Below are positions 5,720-6,368 of a DNA stretch of 6,368 nucleotides, one piece after another. Numbering within the stretch: position 1 is the first letter of the stretch; every line of letters begins with the position of its first letter. A model generated the notes under the pieces. The model did not search any database and was not told where the DNA came from. It saw only the letters and a list, made by a program, of their open reading frames with translations. Position numbers and translations under genes: made by a program. Source of the DNA: Polynucleobacter sp. UBA962 (GTDB taxonomy: Bacteria > Pseudomonadota > Gammaproteobacteria > Burkholderiales > Burkholderiaceae); assembly GCA_002292975.1 (NCBI GenBank), contig DBCI01000089.1, forward strand, positions 5,470 to 11,837, in the 5' to 3' direction.

Positions 5720-6368
5720 TTAATCGTACCAAGAAGCGCCAAGATACCAGCGATTTAGTTTTGATGCGACCCGCGCGTTCTCAATCGCACTTCGGGTGCT
5801 TTCCATTTCTTTTAAGACCCTAGCATTGGGTTCATAGAGTTCACAGCCAACCCGCACTCTGTCCATGGCGATACCTGGGCGATTATTGCGGATAATTAAA
5901 TCAATCGGGCCCGAACGCGATTTCAAACGCTCAAAAAAACCACCATGCCAATAGCGTCCAATATCAACTTGGGTTGCGTCTAAGCGAATATCGAGCTGAA
6001 TCCCTTGCGCACTAATATCCACTACTTTGGTCAATAACTCCTGACCTGCGCCTAAGCTCAAGACAAAATAAAGGTCTTCATCCATCGGAGCAAGCGTTCT
6101 AAATTGTTTACGGCGCTGAATGAGAATCAAGTCGGTTGGCATAGAGCCGATTAATTCCCCTTTTTCGTTGATCTTTAGGATCCGGGTCATAAACTGCATC
6201 TTGCCATTAGGACCACTCAAGACCGCAATATGGTCTTTGCCCAGCAACTCCGCGGCACTGCCACCATGTAACTTGAACATCAAATCATGGGTTGTATCAA
6301 TACGTAGTACCTCCACGGGCACGCCAGCGACTTCGCCTCCAAGTGGATATAAGCCCCCAAAGGGGTTG
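5720..6368 (-). CDS. Partial: YcgR-like PilZ-domain c-di-GMP receptor
   Basis: The frame stays open to the window edge, so the gene is taken as incomplete at its 5' end. A GTG at 6322 would give 200 aa, but coding-like sequence continues for 15 codons upstream (reading NPFGGLYPLGGEVAG), and the nearest GGAGG (6336-6340) is 13 nt from that GTG, too far for a good ribosome site. Numbering from the GTG, residues 1-68 form a beta-rich domain like the N-terminal YcgR/PilZN domain, and the PilZ domain covers about 69-175. It has both c-di-GMP binding motifs: RKQFR (71-75, the RxxxR) and DISAQG (102-107, the D/NxSxxG). A helical tail with 'LKEMESTRSAIENARVASKL' closes it. Proteins of this class bind c-di-GMP and act on flagellar or pilus machinery. 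The neighbouring diguanylate cyclase gene begins 14 nt after its stop, so enzyme and receptor are likely co-expressed. Confidence 0.85.
   Translation of the reverse strand, partial: NPFGGLYPLGGEVAGVPVEVLRIDTTHDLMFKLHGGSAAELLGKDHIAVLSGPNGKMQFMTRILKINEKGELIGSMPTDLILIQRRKQFRTLAPMDEDLYFVLSLGAGQELLTKVVDISAQGIQLDIRLDATQVDIGRYWHGGFFERLKSRSGPIDLIIRNNRPGIAMDRVRVGCELYEPNARVLKEMESTRSAIENARVASKLNRWYLGASWYD

Noticed and set aside
1..6368. CRISPR arrays, tRNA or rRNA genes, insertion sequences
   Set aside because: No spaced direct repeats, cloverleaf-like sequence, transposase or terminal inverted repeats were seen; nearly all of the window is coding.

Overview
The window is a compact run of seven protein genes, all on the minus strand, so the functional order reads from high to low coordinates. 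Both end genes are cut by the window edges. Moderate GC, short gaps and the Pil-Chp-like and c-di-GMP content suggest a gammaproteobacterium or betaproteobacterium. A small-genome freshwater Burkholderiales member such as Polynucleobacter is my best guess, but no marker gene here proves it.

Upstream block (6368 down to 4470): a YcgR-like PilZ protein, a c-di-GMP receptor whose N-terminus lies outside the window, is followed after 14 nt by a GGDEF protein with an intact active site and an intact product-inhibition site, fused to a degenerate EAL-like domain. One gene can make c-di-GMP and its neighbour can bind it.

A 113-nt gap (4357-4469) is the only non-coding stretch of note. It could carry a promoter, but no convincing one is visible.

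Downstream block (4356 down to 1): a membrane-anchored protein of unknown family (263 aa); a two-TM periplasmic protein with a PDZ domain (344 aa); a short divergent CheW-like adaptor (134 aa); a two-TM PilJ-like receptor-shaped protein (633 aa) with no recognisable MCP signalling tip; and the first 70 residues of a protein whose helical N-terminus resembles the start of ChpA/PilL-type CheA kinases. These genes are tightly packed, with gaps of 18 and 4 nt and overlaps of 4 and 8 nt, which indicates one operon. The order adaptor, receptor, kinase-like matches pilI-pilJ-chpA of the Pil-Chp system.

My reading, which is inference, is that this is a highly diverged Pil-Chp-like envelope-sensing system with two unfamiliar membrane components (PDZ protein and 263-aa protein), next to a c-di-GMP synthesis and binding pair. 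The output could be type IV pili or another surface function. The rest of the kinase-like gene, beyond position 1, is the decisive missing evidence.
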